NCBI RefSeq assembly: GCF_000285275.1
Contig: NZ_CADO01000013.1
Coordinates: 1-38,759 of the forward strand
Length of the DNA stretch: 38,759 nt
DNA from: Acetobacter pasteurianus subsp. pasteurianus LMG 1262 = NBRC 106471
GTDB lineage: Bacteria > Pseudomonadota > Alphaproteobacteria > Acetobacterales > Acetobacteraceae
Direction of reading: 5' to 3'
A program made the position numbers and the translations under genes. The notes below the pieces were generated by a model. That model worked only from the letters and a program-made list of their open reading frames with translations. It searched no databases and was not told where the DNA came from. Of this stretch, positions 7,718-15,066 are shown piece by piece. Each line of letters starts with the position of its first letter. Position 1 is the first letter of the stretch.

Positions 7718-8709
7718 TGAGCACCATTTTCAGGAATTTTTCTTACAAACCTTTGCGTTTTCTTCTACCCCTTGCCTTATCTGCCATTACTGTAACCACA
7801 TACTCTCATAGCGCTTACGCTGCCGATCAGTGGTACACAGGGTCTCTGGTTTCTCCATCGGGCCCTCTCTCTAAACAGGGTATGTTCCTATTAGAACCTT
7901 ATATGTACTACTCTGTGCCTTCAGGTATGATCGGGCCGCACAATAATAATGTGCCCATGTCCTCCCCACGTCAGCAATCGGTTACCAGCTTTACCATTTA
8001 CCGATATGCCTTAACCGATTACCTGAGCATTCAGACCACTCCGGCCATCAGTTATCGGTGGAAGCATGGTGATACAACCAGCAGCGGCCTGAAAATTGGG
8101 GATGTGCCCGTTGACCTGATGTGGCGCTATCTTACAGCAGACCCCAAACGGTTTATTCCCACACTCAATTTGATTACCGGCGTTTCCTTTCCTACGGGTG
8201 ATTACTCTCACCTCGGACGCGCACAAGATGGTGTTGGCAGTGGGGTTTACACATACCGCGCAACATTAACCGAACAATCCACATACACCATGCCCAATAA
8301 CCACGAGTTGCGGCTACGGTTATGGGCCACGTTCCGGCGTGCACTGAATTCTGCTCATCTCAGAGACGTCACTAGTTATGGCACTACTCGCGGTTTCCGT
8401 GGTCACGGACAACCCGGCATGTATGGTGAAGCAGGGTTTTCCTTGGAATATGGCATTACGCAGAGATGGGTTTTTGCAATTGACGTAGCGCGAGATTGGG
8501 CCAATGGCTCTCGCTTAAAAGGGCACTATGCTTCTGGCCTGAAGGTAGATGAACTCAGTACTGGTTCGGGAGATTGGCAGGTTGCCCCTGCACTAGAGTA
8601 CAACTGGACGCCCAATTATGGCGTTATTGCTGGTGTTTCCGTGTATTATGCGGGGCATAATACATCCCGCGTTGTATCACCACAGTTTGCCTTTAACGCA
8701 TTATACTAA
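7717..8709 (+). CDS. Outer-membrane beta-barrel protein (phenol_MetA_deg-like)
   Basis: A 330-residue exported protein. The start is the ATG at 7717, with AAGGAG nine bases upstream and overlapping the permease stop; an upstream in-frame ATG is only shadow sequence. Residues 1-36 form a signal peptide ending SAYAAD. The mature part alternates aromatic and polar residues, has many tyrosines and glycines, and ends in ...FAFNALY with a terminal aromatic residue, the outer-membrane barrel assembly signal. The pattern (FLLEPYMYY, LMWRYLTADPK, LNLITGVSFPTGDY) resembles the family named after the phenol-degradation meta-pathway, usually thought to be outer-membrane channels. Coupling to the amino-acid permease suggests it may be the matching pore; that is inference. 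Confidence 0.75.
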   Translation: MSTIFRNFSYKPLRFLLPLALSAITVTTYSHSAYAADQWYTGSLVSPSGPLSKQGMFLLEPYMYYSVPSGMIGPHNNNVPMSSPRQQSVTSFTIYRYALTDYLSIQTTPAISYRWKHGDTTSSGLKIGDVPVDLMWRYLTADPKRFIPTLNLITGVSFPTGDYSHLGRAQDGVGSGVYTYRATLTEQSTYTMPNNHELRLRLWATFRRALNSAHLRDVTSYGTTRGFRGHGQPGMYGEAGFSLEYGITQRWVFAIDVARDWANGSRLKGHYASGLKVDELSTGSGDWQVAPALEYNWTPNYGVIAGVSVYYAGHNTSRVVSPQFAFNALY

Positions 8710-8741
8710 GTGAATTTATAAAACTCAGGGTTTAATCCCAC

Positions 8742-8775
8742 AAAAAAATCCCCACTCATGAGTGGGGATTTTTCT
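8742..8775. terminator. Bidirectional rho-independent terminator
   Basis: ATCCCCACTCATGAGTGGGGAT is a near-perfect GC-rich hairpin flanked by a run of A on the left and T on the right (AAAAAAA...TTTTTCTT). It therefore terminates both the beta-barrel gene (+) and the convergent PQQ dehydrogenase gene (-). It is the clearest terminator in the window. Confidence 0.9.
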
Positions 8776-8796
8776 TAGGCTTAGTGAGTAAATGCT

Positions 8797-11235
8797 TTAT
8801 TTCTGCTCAGTGCCATCAGGCAGCGCATAGGCAATAATATAATCGCCTACATCTGGAGAATGGCTCATACCACCCGCAGAAATAACAACATATTCCTTAC
8901 CCGTTTTGGGTGAACGATAGACCAGTGGCGCAGCTACGGCCCCAACAGGCAAACGTTCACGCCACACTTCCTTGCCATTGGCAGAATTAAGCGCCCGCAG
9001 ATAATAATCCTGCGTTCCCGCAAAAAAGACTAACCCAGAAGCTGTGGAGGTTGGTCCCCCAAGCGTGGGCATGCCCATAGGAATTGGCAAATGGGTTTTA
9101 ATACCCATTGGGCCCAGATCCTGTGTAGTGCCCATTGGCACCTGCCACAGCAATTTCTTGGTATGCAGGTCAATCGCACTCATAGTGCCAAAAGGCGGTG
9201 TGTTGCACGGCACCGCAAGTGGTGACTGAAGAATATCAATTCTTACACCAGAATAAGGCCCTGCAATTTGTGGGCGGATTGTGCCCATAAAGCCCGGCAC
9301 CTCATCTGTAGATGACTTGTATTTTTTAGCTTCTTCATGCGTCACCAAAGACATACGCAGGGGCATACGCATGTCATTTACAAACATAACGCCCTTAGCT
9401 TCATCAATAGAGATACCGCCCCAGTTCATACCACCCAAAAGGCTCGGCCATTCAATGTAAGGTTTTTCACCCGGTGGGGTAAAAGGCCCTTCATAAACAG
9501 AGTTCTTGAACATGATCCGGCAATAAAGCTGATCAAACGTACTGACACCCCACATAGCGCTTTCTGTAAGCGGATCTGCACCAATAACGGGCATCCCTAC
9601 CGAGAAAGGTTGTGTAGGAGAAAGATGCTCGCCCTGTGCGGATGGAGACGTTGCAACCTTACGTTCCTGCACCTCTGTCACTGGAGTACCTGTCCGACGA
9701 TCCACAACAAAAATATGACCAGTTTTTGTGGTCTGGATCAGTGCTGGAACTTTTTCACCCTGAGCATTTGTAACCGTATACAGCACAGGCTGAGAAGGCA
9801 GATCATAATCCCATACATCGTGATGAACTGTTTGAAAAACCCATTTGGTTTTACCGGTTGCTGCATCCACAGCCACAATGGCAGCACCAAACTTTTCTTT
9901 TACAGCATCACGGTCCCCACCCCAGTAATCTGGTGGGCCATTGCCTGTAGGCAAATACACAAGATTGAGTTCTTTATCATATGTCGGGATCGTCCACACA
10001 TTGGGTGTTTCCAATGTATAGGTCTGCCCTTCTGGCGGTGCGCCAGTGTTGTCCGGATGGCCAACATCCCACGCCCAAACCAAGGAACCATTCCGCACAT
10101 CATATGCACGCACAACGCCCGAAGGCTCACCGTGCACGATATCACGCACCCAGCCACCAATAACAGCTACATGCCCCATAACCACAGGCATAGATGTTGG
10201 ATGGTAGCGTTTGCCCCGTTCTACCGGCCCCATCTGCGGTTTAAGATCAACCGCACCATCAACGCCAAAACCAGCGCACGGTGTGCCTGTATGGGCGTCT
10301 AACACAATAAAGCGGGCATCTACCGTTGAAACCAGAATACGTTGCCGGCACATCTGTGCTGAATCAGCAATTTTTTCAGCTTCGGTGAGTGATGCATCTT
10401 TATCAATATCATAATAACCAACACCGCGGCATGTTATATGCTCTGCGCTGTGGGCCTTAGGATCAAACTTCCAGATCGGTTTGCCCGTATCAGCATCCAA
10501 TGCTGTAATAAGATTTTCTGGTGTACAGGAATACAGTACATTTCCAATCTGTTCAGGCGTGTTTTCGTCAACACCTATGCCTGCACCCTGTATCCGCCTG
10601 CCCGTATGATACACCCATGCGACTTTTAGTTTATCAACATTTTGCGGGGTGATTTGAGTATACGGTGCGTAACGCGTTCCTGCAGCATTTCTGCCAAAAA
10701 ACTCCCAGTCTTCTGGCCCATCGGTTTTATCCACCTGTGCCAGCTCTGGATTTTTCTCCGCCACTTCTGGAGAAACAATCTGCCCATGCGGGTAAAATGC
10801 TTCAACAAGAGTAATGAGCAAACACCCCACAACACCCAAACCTGTAAAAACACTTCCGCGTCGCACAGATTGGCTGACATTAGAAAAAGTGGCGACCGCC
10901 CAAATATTCAGTGTGAATAAAATAGCTGGAACGACTAAACGCGGCAGTAAGGCCCAATACCCAAATTCTGGGGTATCATATACAGCCCACAAACACGTTG
11001 CGATAAACGTGCCTACAGCTACCAGCAAAGCATAACGCTTTTTTAGAAAAACAAGAATGGCAGCGGCAATATATGCCAAGCCTGCCAGAAGGTAATAAGC
11101 CGATCCTCCCAAAACCAGCAGTTGCAGCCCCCCATAGACAAGGGCGCATCCAGCAAGAATACTTATTAAAGAGAAAAAGGCGCGATAGATACCACCTAAA
11201 GATGGCTGGTGATCTGCGGGCTGAGTGTCAGCCAT
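8797..11235 (-). CDS. gcd: Membrane-bound PQQ-dependent glucose dehydrogenase family protein
   Basis: A quinoprotein that oxidises a sugar or polyol in the periplasm and gives electrons to ubiquinone. At 812 residues it has the length of Gluconobacter and E. coli Gcd. Residues 1-150 hold about five transmembrane helices, then comes the beta-propeller: DWEFFGRNAAGTRYAPYTQI, tryptophan-docking repeats such as TGKPIWKFD, and the active-site stretch TVHHDVWDYDLP with the conserved aspartates 473 and 476. The start has GGAG ten bases upstream. One oddity: Tyr275 (CRGVGYYD) stands where, from memory, E. coli Gcd has His262, a residue near PQQ that affects substrate affinity. The substrate could therefore be something other than glucose; quinate and inositol dehydrogenases belong to the same family. 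The gene has its own promoter region and terminator. Confidence 0.85.
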   Translation of the reverse strand: MADTQPADHQPSLGGIYRAFFSLISILAGCALVYGGLQLLVLGGSAYYLLAGLAYIAAAILVFLKKRYALLVAVGTFIATCLWAVYDTPEFGYWALLPRLVVPAILFTLNIWAVATFSNVSQSVRRGSVFTGLGVVGCLLITLVEAFYPHGQIVSPEVAEKNPELAQVDKTDGPEDWEFFGRNAAGTRYAPYTQITPQNVDKLKVAWVYHTGRRIQGAGIGVDENTPEQIGNVLYSCTPENLITALDADTGKPIWKFDPKAHSAEHITCRGVGYYDIDKDASLTEAEKIADSAQMCRQRILVSTVDARFIVLDAHTGTPCAGFGVDGAVDLKPQMGPVERGKRYHPTSMPVVMGHVAVIGGWVRDIVHGEPSGVVRAYDVRNGSLVWAWDVGHPDNTGAPPEGQTYTLETPNVWTIPTYDKELNLVYLPTGNGPPDYWGGDRDAVKEKFGAAIVAVDAATGKTKWVFQTVHHDVWDYDLPSQPVLYTVTNAQGEKVPALIQTTKTGHIFVVDRRTGTPVTEVQERKVATSPSAQGEHLSPTQPFSVGMPVIGADPLTESAMWGVSTFDQLYCRIMFKNSVYEGPFTPPGEKPYIEWPSLLGGMNWGGISIDEAKGVMFVNDMRMPLRMSLVTHEEAKKYKSSTDEVPGFMGTIRPQIAGPYSGVRIDILQSPLAVPCNTPPFGTMSAIDLHTKKLLWQVPMGTTQDLGPMGIKTHLPIPMGMPTLGGPTSTASGLVFFAGTQDYYLRALNSANGKEVWRERLPVGAVAAPLVYRSPKTGKEYVVISAGGMSHSPDVGDYIIAYALPDGTEQK

Positions 11236-11619
11236 TTCATCACTCCAATAATATTAATGTCCGGCATATAAGCCGATACAAGGTTAATGACTGACAATCA
11301 GAAAAATTTTCTCTGACAAATGGCATAATAAAACTTTATGCCGTAAAGTTTGCCATGCTGGCTCTGAAGCGAACTACAGAACACCTTGATTTTCTGCCGC
11401 GACTAAAAATATCTCCCTACCTGCGAAGTAAGACCAAAAGAAAAAAGCAGGCTTTTCTGGTCCAAATTCATAGATATTGTCAAGCTAGGGGTATTTGGAA
11501 ATTCTTCCAATATTTACAATATACTTTAGAAAATACTTCGGCATATCAAGACAAATTTATGCCTGCTATCAGGATTTTGATAATATGTTTGAAGTGACAC
11601 TTTTTATATATAATTTAAT
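11236..11619. other. Upstream region of the PQQ dehydrogenase gene
   Basis: A non-coding region of nearly 400 bases, AT-rich in its distal part. An 80-residue frame on the plus strand (11355-11597) has no ribosome site and no recognisable content, so I do not call it. The notable structure is a pair of overlapping palindromes at 11322-11351. Two copies of TTGTCAG lie on the minus strand between 11290 and 11320. Confidence 0.4.
11322..11351. promoter_or_regulatory. Two overlapping perfect palindromes upstream of gcd
   Basis: GGCATAA-7-TTATGCC (11322-11342) overlaps AAACTTTA-TGCCG-TAAAGTTT (11331-11351). Both are perfect inverted repeats sharing the bases AAACTTTATGCC, so only one could form as a cruciform or hairpin, or two protein dimers could compete. 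They lie about 90-115 bases upstream of the dehydrogenase start, a usual operator position. The regulator is unknown. Confidence 0.4.
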
Positions 11620-11669
11620 AAAAAACAAATAACCCATGACCACACAGATAAATGCTGTATGATCACGGG
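11620..11669 (-). terminator. Rho-independent terminator after the MSAD gene
   Basis: On the minus strand CCCGTGATCA...TGGTCATGGG pairs with two G-U wobbles, and an inner TACAG/CTGTG continues the stem (about 15 bp, 7-base loop). A long T-rich run (TTATTTGTTTTTT) follows. It lies just after the decarboxylase stop at 11691 and ends the aminotransferase-decarboxylase transcript. Confidence 0.75.
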
Positions 11670-11690
11670 CTTGAACTATAAATAATACCT

Positions 11691-12080
11691 TTAGAGTTCA
11701 CCTGTCAAAAACTGAGCACGTCCATACCCAAAGCTCCAGTGTTCAGCAGAATTTTCCACAATGGATACCATGAGGTCCGAGGACTCTATACCGCATTTTT
11801 GCTGCAATGCTTCTGCCAACAGACGATAAAACTCTGCAAACTGTTCTTTGGAACGTGGCCGAGATGTAACTTGAAGTAACACAAACTTGTTCGTGCGCGG
11901 GATATCTAGCCCGGTATCTTCAATAACCATATGGTTAACATCATGTTCAGAAACAATCTGATACCGATCACGCTCTGGCACCTTAAAAGCTGCCAGCATG
12001 GCTCCATGCGCAGCATCCAACAATGTGCGAATTTCTGCTGGATTGCGACCTTTAACAAGATGGAAGTGAAGAAGAGGCAT
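11691..12080 (-). CDS. Malonate semialdehyde decarboxylase (tautomerase superfamily)
   Basis: A 129-codon tautomerase-fold enzyme predicted to convert malonate semialdehyde to acetaldehyde and CO2. After loss of the initiator Met, Pro1 is the catalytic residue. Numbered from it, Asp37 (PERDRY), Arg73 and Arg75 (TSRPRS) are the catalytic residues of Pseudomonas pavonaceae MSAD, and the hydrophobic wall Trp114, Phe116, Phe123 and Leu128 is also present. The spans LLDAAHGAM, IEDTGL, SRPRS, VENS and WSFG.GRA.FLTG match that enzyme as I remember it, at equal length. The ribosome site is AAGGAG. It lies 40 bases after a beta-alanine:pyruvate aminotransferase gene, whose product is exactly its substrate. 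A generic tautomerase is the alternative, but the residue set and context argue against it. Confidence 0.85.
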   Translation of the reverse strand: MPLLHFHLVKGRNPAEIRTLLDAAHGAMLAAFKVPERDRYQIVSEHDVNHMVIEDTGLDIPRTNKFVLLQVTSRPRSKEQFAEFYRLLAEALQQKCGIESSDLMVSIVENSAEHWSFGYGRAQFLTGEL

Positions 12081-12120
12081 AACAACTCCTTTGCAAAATT
12101 AATTTAATAGAAACAACTCT

Positions 12121-13470
12121 TTAACCAACAGCTTCAAGCACTTTACGGAACGAGGCAATCATACCTCGCAATTCCTGCTCTGAGGCGACAAAAGGAGGAC
12201 CAAAAGAAACCGTATCCCCTGTACAACGCAGCAAAAGCCCCTGACGTAAACCTTCCTCAAACACCGCAGACCATCGAGCTCCGGGCTTTCCCTCTATTGG
12301 CTTCATATCTACGGCTGCAGTCAAACCGATGTTACGGATATCAGAAACACAGGGAAGATCCTTCAGACCATGAACTTCTTCTTCCAGAACAGGTTCCAGC
12401 GCACGCACACGGGCAAAAATATCTTCACTTTCCATAATATCGAGCACAACATGCCCTACTGCCGCTGCCAAAGGGTGCCCAGAATACGTATATCCATGAC
12501 AAAATTCTATGGCACTTTCAGGACCTGTCATAAATGTGTTGTAAATTTCATCTGTAACAATCACTCCTCCCATAGGCACCACACCGTTTGTAACCGCCTT
12601 GGCAAAAGTGATGATATCTGGCTTTACCCCAAATCTCTGGGCGGCAAACGGGGCACCCATACGCCCAAACCCGGTAATCACTTCATCAAAAATAAGAAGG
12701 ATGCCGTTTTGCGTACAAATTTCGCGCAGACGTTCCAAATACCCTACAGGCGGAACCAACACGCCTGTCGATCCCTGTACGGGTTCAACAATAACTGCGG
12801 CAATTGTAGAGGCATCATGCAAAGCCACCAGACGCTGCAAATCTTCCGCCCGTTCCGCACCCCATGTTGGTTGACCATGTGAAAAAGCTGCATATTCCGG
12901 TTCATAGGGGTGCCGAAGATGATCCACTCCAGGCATCATACACGGTGCAAACATCTTACGGTTAGATACAATGCCTCCAACAGACATGCCACCAAACCCG
13001 ACACCATGATACCCGCGCTCACGCCCTATCATACGAAAGCGATTGCCTTCACCTTTGATACGATGAAACCCCAAAGCCACTTTTAATGCTGTATCAACAG
13101 ATTCTGAACCTGAATTTGCAAAAAATACATGGTTCATTCCCTCAGGGGCCATCTCTGCGATACGCTCAGCAAGACTTATGGCTCCAGGATGCGTCATCTG
13201 AAAACTTGGAGCAAAATCCAAGGTTTCCACCTGTGTTTTAACAGCTTCTGCAATACGCGGGTGAGCGTGTCCCAAAGGCGTACACCATAAGCCTGAAAGC
13301 GTATCCAGCAAACGTGTGCCATTGATAGACGTATAATAAATACCTTCTGCTTTTGTAAGCATCCGGGGTTCCGGATCAGCACGCAATAACCTATTGCTTG
13401 TAAAAGGCTGCCAGTAAGTGCCCTTACGCGCCTCATTTACAGAATCAAAATTGCTGCTCATGTCTACCAT
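12121..13470 (-). CDS. Beta-alanine:pyruvate aminotransferase (class III, PLP)
   Basis: A class III aminotransferase of 449 residues, the length of Pseudomonas omega-amino acid:pyruvate aminotransferase. It is predicted to turn beta-alanine plus pyruvate into malonate semialdehyde plus L-alanine. Visible features are the substrate and cofactor motif FFANSGSESVDTALK (116-130), the PLP-contacting aspartate in FDEVITGFGRMG (Asp262) and the Schiff-base Lys291 in ITFAKAVTNGVVPMG. The N-terminal YWQPFTSNR segment is typical of the beta-alanine group. The start could be either of two close ATG codons (13470 or 13461). It is the first gene of a two-gene operon with the decarboxylase and is divergent from a MocR regulator. 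Confidence 0.88.
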   Translation of the reverse strand: MVDMSSNFDSVNEARKGTYWQPFTSNRLLRADPEPRMLTKAEGIYYTSINGTRLLDTLSGLWCTPLGHAHPRIAEAVKTQVETLDFAPSFQMTHPGAISLAERIAEMAPEGMNHVFFANSGSESVDTALKVALGFHRIKGEGNRFRMIGRERGYHGVGFGGMSVGGIVSNRKMFAPCMMPGVDHLRHPYEPEYAAFSHGQPTWGAERAEDLQRLVALHDASTIAAVIVEPVQGSTGVLVPPVGYLERLREICTQNGILLIFDEVITGFGRMGAPFAAQRFGVKPDIITFAKAVTNGVVPMGGVIVTDEIYNTFMTGPESAIEFCHGYTYSGHPLAAAVGHVVLDIMESEDIFARVRALEPVLEEEVHGLKDLPCVSDIRNIGLTAAVDMKPIEGKPGARWSAVFEEGLRQGLLLRCTGDTVSFGPPFVASEQELRGMIASFRKVLEAVG

Positions 13471-13560
13471 TGCGTGGGTTCCATCATAATGATGTGTTCA
13501 AACTGCCGCCCAACACGGAAGTCAGTAAATAACCGTAACAAAACACCACACGTTATGATA

Positions 13561-13595
13561 TGTACAGAATCATCATCTCGTCTGGAATCTGTACA
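13561..13595. promoter_or_regulatory. Inverted repeat in the MocR/aminotransferase divergent promoter
   Basis: TGTACAGA and TCTGTACA form a perfect 8-bp inverted repeat separated by 19 bases. The right arm ends 8 bases before the MocR start codon, overlapping the ribosome site (CAGGTG), so binding there would repress the regulator gene itself. The half-sites are also self-palindromic (TGTACA), so they read as direct repeats too, an arrangement common for MocR regulators. The target could be the aminotransferase promoter about 90 bases away. Confidence 0.5.
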
Positions 13596-13603
13596 GGTGT
13601 GAA

Positions 13604-15016
13604 ATGTCCATCTTCCACTCTGCTTTTCTTCAATCCAAATCCAGCGCAAAAGAGCCGGTCACAAACCAGATTGTTCATTTTATACAAGGGGAAATTGAGA
13701 AAGGACATATAGCTCTGGATGATCGCCTGCCTTCCATTCGAATGCTGGCAGACCTTTATTCTGTCAGCCATGTAACGGCCGCCAGTGTGTATAATAAACT
13801 ATCTGAGAATGGATATATTAAATCTAAAAATCGTAGCGGATATTATGTAATAAAAAATCCCGTATTACCTTCCTGCACACAATCATCCTTCAATCCTGAT
13901 TGGCTCTTACAGCATGCTTATGAAGACACATCACCACACATTAAAGCAGGTGGTGGATGGCTTTCTGAACAGCAAATATTTACATCGTCTATTCAAAAAT
14001 CTTTAAAAAATATAGCACAATCAAATTTAATACCATCCCTTATGGAGTATGGAGATCCTGCTGGGTTGCGACCTTTGCGAACGGCTATTCGCAACCTTCT
14101 GGAACGTAGAAATATACATACAATAGAAAACAGTATTACTCTTACACATGGAGCCAGCCAAGCGCTTGAACTCTCCTTACGAGCATGTACGCAGCCCGGA
14201 GACATCGTGCTGGTTGATGACCCTGGCTATTGTAACCTCTACCTTTTACTCCAAAACCTGAACTTACGTGCTGTTGGCATTCCATATACCAAAGAAGGTC
14301 CAGATACTGATGCGTTATTAGAAATACAGCATCAGACAAAGGCCCAAGTTATGGTTACAACATCAGTTTTACACAACCCAACAGGAATTTGCACATCTCT
14401 TGATAATATTTATAAAATAAACGAAATTTCAAAAAAAATAGGTCTTATCTTAATCGAAGACAATATTTTTCTTGATCTCGCGCCAATACGTCAACCCTGC
14501 TTATCGCAAGGAAACAATAATAATGTTATTCATATAGGAAGTTTTTCTAAAACAATTGGTCCCGGTTTACGGGTTGGGTATGTTATTGCTCCCACTGCCA
14601 TAACACAAAAAATTCTCTCTTATAAAATGTCAATTAGCCTCACAACCCCACAAATAAATGAAATGATTGTGCACAATATTTTAAAAAGTGGTTTATATAT
14701 TAGTCATTTATCAGACTTACGAGAGCAACTTTTTCAAAACCAAAAAAAAGTATCAAATGCTCTCAAATCTTCCGGCCTTGAAGTTTATAATAGACCAATG
14801 GGAGGATTATTTATCTGGGCGCGATTTGCATTTGATATATCTCCTTTAAAAATCACACAAATAGCAGCTGAAAATAATATCCTTCTGGCTCCTGGGTATC
14901 TATTTCGCCCTAACCAAGCACCATCACAATGGTTTCGCTTTAACGTAACTTTATCAGATAAAGCAGAACTATATACATTTTTGAAAAATACGACCCGCAT
15001 ATATTCACATACATAA
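13604..15016 (+). CDS. MocR-type GntR/aminotransferase-fold regulator
   Basis: A 470-residue regulator with a GntR winged helix-turn-helix (about residues 18-85: IVHFIQGEIEKGHIALDDRLPSIRMLAD...VSHVTAASVYNKL) joined to a fold-type I aminotransferase domain. PLP-binding features are retained: NPTG (258-261), the aspartate in IEDNIF (286) and Lys316 in IGSFSKTIGPG. It therefore probably senses an amine or amino acid as a PLP adduct; beta-alanine is the obvious candidate from the neighbouring aminotransferase. MocR proteins normally activate a divergent gene and repress their own. The coding sequence is noticeably more AT-rich than the enzymes around it. Confidence 0.85.
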   Translation: MSIFHSAFLQSKSSAKEPVTNQIVHFIQGEIEKGHIALDDRLPSIRMLADLYSVSHVTAASVYNKLSENGYIKSKNRSGYYVIKNPVLPSCTQSSFNPDWLLQHAYEDTSPHIKAGGGWLSEQQIFTSSIQKSLKNIAQSNLIPSLMEYGDPAGLRPLRTAIRNLLERRNIHTIENSITLTHGASQALELSLRACTQPGDIVLVDDPGYCNLYLLLQNLNLRAVGIPYTKEGPDTDALLEIQHQTKAQVMVTTSVLHNPTGICTSLDNIYKINEISKKIGLILIEDNIFLDLAPIRQPCLSQGNNNNVIHIGSFSKTIGPGLRVGYVIAPTAITQKILSYKMSISLTTPQINEMIVHNILKSGLYISHLSDLREQLFQNQKKVSNALKSSGLEVYNRPMGGLFIWARFAFDISPLKITQIAAENNILLAPGYLFRPNQAPSQWFRFNVTLSDKAELYTFLKNTTRIYSHT

Positions 15017-15047
15017 GGGCGCAAGATGTACAGCCCTACGCCCTTAT
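15013..15047. terminator. Bidirectional hairpin between MocR and PydC genes
   Basis: ATAAGGGCG and CGCCCTTAT form a 9-bp perfect stem with a 17-base loop. The left arm overlaps the MocR stop codon and the right side is followed by TATTGAATAATTTT. The genes converge here, so it probably terminates both transcripts. Confidence 0.6.
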
Positions 15048-15066
15048 TATTGAATAATTTTACATA

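Noticed and set aside
9337-10302. A 321-codon open frame on the plus strand inside the PQQ dehydrogenase gene
   Set aside because: It lies wholly antisense to a strongly supported gene, has no ribosome site, and is rich in Cys, His and Arg in a way typical of antisense frames.
11355-11597. An 80-codon plus-strand frame in the gap upstream of the PQQ dehydrogenase gene
   Set aside because: No ribosome site, biased basic/aromatic composition, and it overlaps the regulatory palindrome region and the AT-rich area before the MSAD terminator.
12370-12882. A 170-codon plus-strand frame inside the aminotransferase gene
   Set aside because: Antisense shadow of a gene with complete catalytic motifs; no family resemblance or start signal.
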